This document shows positions 31,323-32,239 of a DNA stretch of 32,239 nt, piece after piece (the first letter of the stretch is position 1; each line of letters starts with the position of its first letter). The notes under the pieces were generated by a model. The model was not told the origin of the DNA and searched no databases. It saw only the letters and a program-made list of their open reading frames with translations. Both the position numbers and the translations under genes were made by a program. Source of the stretch: Ruminococcus sp. (lineage in GTDB: Bacteria > Bacillota > Clostridia > Oscillospirales > Ruminococcaceae); assembly GCA_015066925.1 (NCBI GenBank), contig SVNL01000013.1:1-32239 (forward strand), read 5' to 3'.

Positions 31323-32226
31323 TATTCTTAATATGGAATTAACACGACTTCTCAAAAGTAAATGTACTTATATTATTCTTGTGCTTACATTTCTCATTTC
31401 TATGCTCAATCCCGCAATGTTCAAGCTTCTCGAAATTGTAGAAGAACAGCTTGTAAATGATGTATCTTATTCTGAAGAAGCCGAAGACATTGAAATCTCT
31501 GCTGAAGATGAAGAAATTATGCAGGAAACAGAAGCAATGGAAGAAGACTCATCAGTTTTTGGTGAAATGGAATGGAAATGTACCAATATGACAGAAGCTA
31601 ATATAACAGGCTGCAACATTCTCCTGCTTATTACTATATTTGCCGTAATTTTCATCAACGGTGAGCTTAAAAACGGCTATATCAAGAATCTCACAGGCTA
31701 TGCGTTCAAACGAAGCAAGCTTGTTATCGCAAATATGATTATAGTTGCAATATATACAATTATTTCTCTCCTTCTCTGTTTTGCATCTACATCATTGGCA
31801 ACATTGGTTCTCTTCTCAAATTCTTCTATGGGTGATTTCGGTGAATTCGCAAAGGTATTCGGGGTACAGATTCTTCTCCACCTTGGATTTGCATTCTTCG
31901 TTTCTTCACTCACATATTTTGTAAGAAGCAGCGTTATGCCTATGATTGTTGGTATTTCACTTGCTTCAGGTATGGGTGCTTTGATTTATCAGCTTCTTTC
32001 ACTCGCTGTAAATAAAATCTTTGACCCTGAAAAGAATTTCGACCTTACTAAATACACACTCTCAGGCAATGTACTTACAACAGTATCAAAAGGAAATGAT
32101 CTCGCTCTCACAATGGGTGGTGCTTCCTCAGATGACCTTATCAGAGCAGTTATAGTTGCTGTTATATGCGGTACAGCGGCTTTAATCGTAGGCTGTATGG
32201 TTACAGAGAAAAAGGATATCAAGTAA
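31315..32226 (+). CDS. ABC-2 type permease with a strongly acidic outer loop
   Basis: 303 residues; ribosome site GGAGGTAAAAACA before the ATG, inside the end of the ATPase gene. Six membrane helices are seen (about 18-36, 101-117, 136-160, 176-198, 206-226 and 279-297). The first loop (about 37-100), expected outside the cell, has 20 Asp or Glu and no Lys or Arg between residues 40 and 86. ABC-2 permeases of BcrB/LanEG type export or expel peptides and drugs together with the preceding ATPase. The acidic loop could attract cationic peptides, which is an inference. The TAA stop is 13 bases from the window end, and no further gene is visible. Confidence 0.9.
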   Translation: MLNILNMELTRLLKSKCTYIILVLTFLISMLNPAMFKLLEIVEEQLVNDVSYSEEAEDIEISAEDEEIMQETEAMEEDSSVFGEMEWKCTNMTEANITGCNILLLITIFAVIFINGELKNGYIKNLTGYAFKRSKLVIANMIIVAIYTIISLLLCFASTSLATLVLFSNSSMGDFGEFAKVFGVQILLHLGFAFFVSSLTYFVRSSVMPMIVGISLASGMGALIYQLLSLAVNKIFDPEKNFDLTKYTLSGNVLTTVSKGNDLALTMGGASSDDLIRAVIVAVICGTAALIVGCMVTEKKDIK

Positions 32227-32239
32227 TTCTTATATTTAA

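Overview
The window is about 32 kb of AT-rich, gene-dense chromosome. The base composition, AGGAGG-type ribosome sites, consensus promoters with extended -10 elements, hairpin-plus-T terminators and gene content (an NfnAB-like pair, YajC followed by a TIGR04086-type membrane protein, YfhO, TPM and zinc-ribbon proteins, several OmpR-type two-component systems) point to an anaerobic low-GC Firmicute of class Clostridia, probably Ruminococcaceae/Oscillospirales. That placement is inference. No rRNA, tRNA, CRISPR, transposase or phage gene was seen.

Layout. 1-525 (-): GNAT acetyltransferase cut by the window edge. 805-2887 (-): two-component system 1 (response regulator then histidine kinase, genes overlapping). 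3153-7156 (+): a c-di-GMP phosphodiesterase with a degenerate GGDEF domain, a hemolysin III/TrhA-type membrane protein and a phosphofructokinase in one run, closed by a strong terminator. 7321-7539: an intergenic array of six different perfect inverted repeats, the most unusual non-coding feature here. 7626-9644 (+): a zinc-ribbon membrane protein (apparently starting at an ATA codon) and a TPM-domain protein. 9737-13370 (+): YfhO-type and AEC-type membrane proteins. 13571-14788 (+): a ROK-type regulator that has lost its metal-site cysteines. 15107-18315 (+): NfnA, NfnB, YajC and a small membrane protein. 18309-21995 (-): two-component system 2 followed by an HtrA-like protease. 22229-23536 (+): a HAD-fold protein whose catalytic Asp is Lys. 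23623-24573 (+): a lysophospholipase-like hydrolase. 24650-30140 (-): two-component system 3 with an ABC ATPase and a large FtsX-type permease. 30405-32226 (+): a divergent BcrA-like ABC ATPase and ABC-2 permease.

Working together. The right end (24650-32226) resembles the sensor/exporter modules that protect Firmicutes against cell-envelope-active peptides; its control region holds facing promoters around a dyad. System 2 plus HtrA looks like an envelope or secretion stress unit. The NfnAB pair would balance ferredoxin, NADH and NADPH, as expected of a fermenting anaerobe. The best candidates for something undescribed are the hairpin array, the inactive-looking HAD protein, the hairpin that both terminates after yajC and covers the next ribosome site, the shortened response regulator at 29544-30140, and the two unusual translation starts (7626 and 15993).
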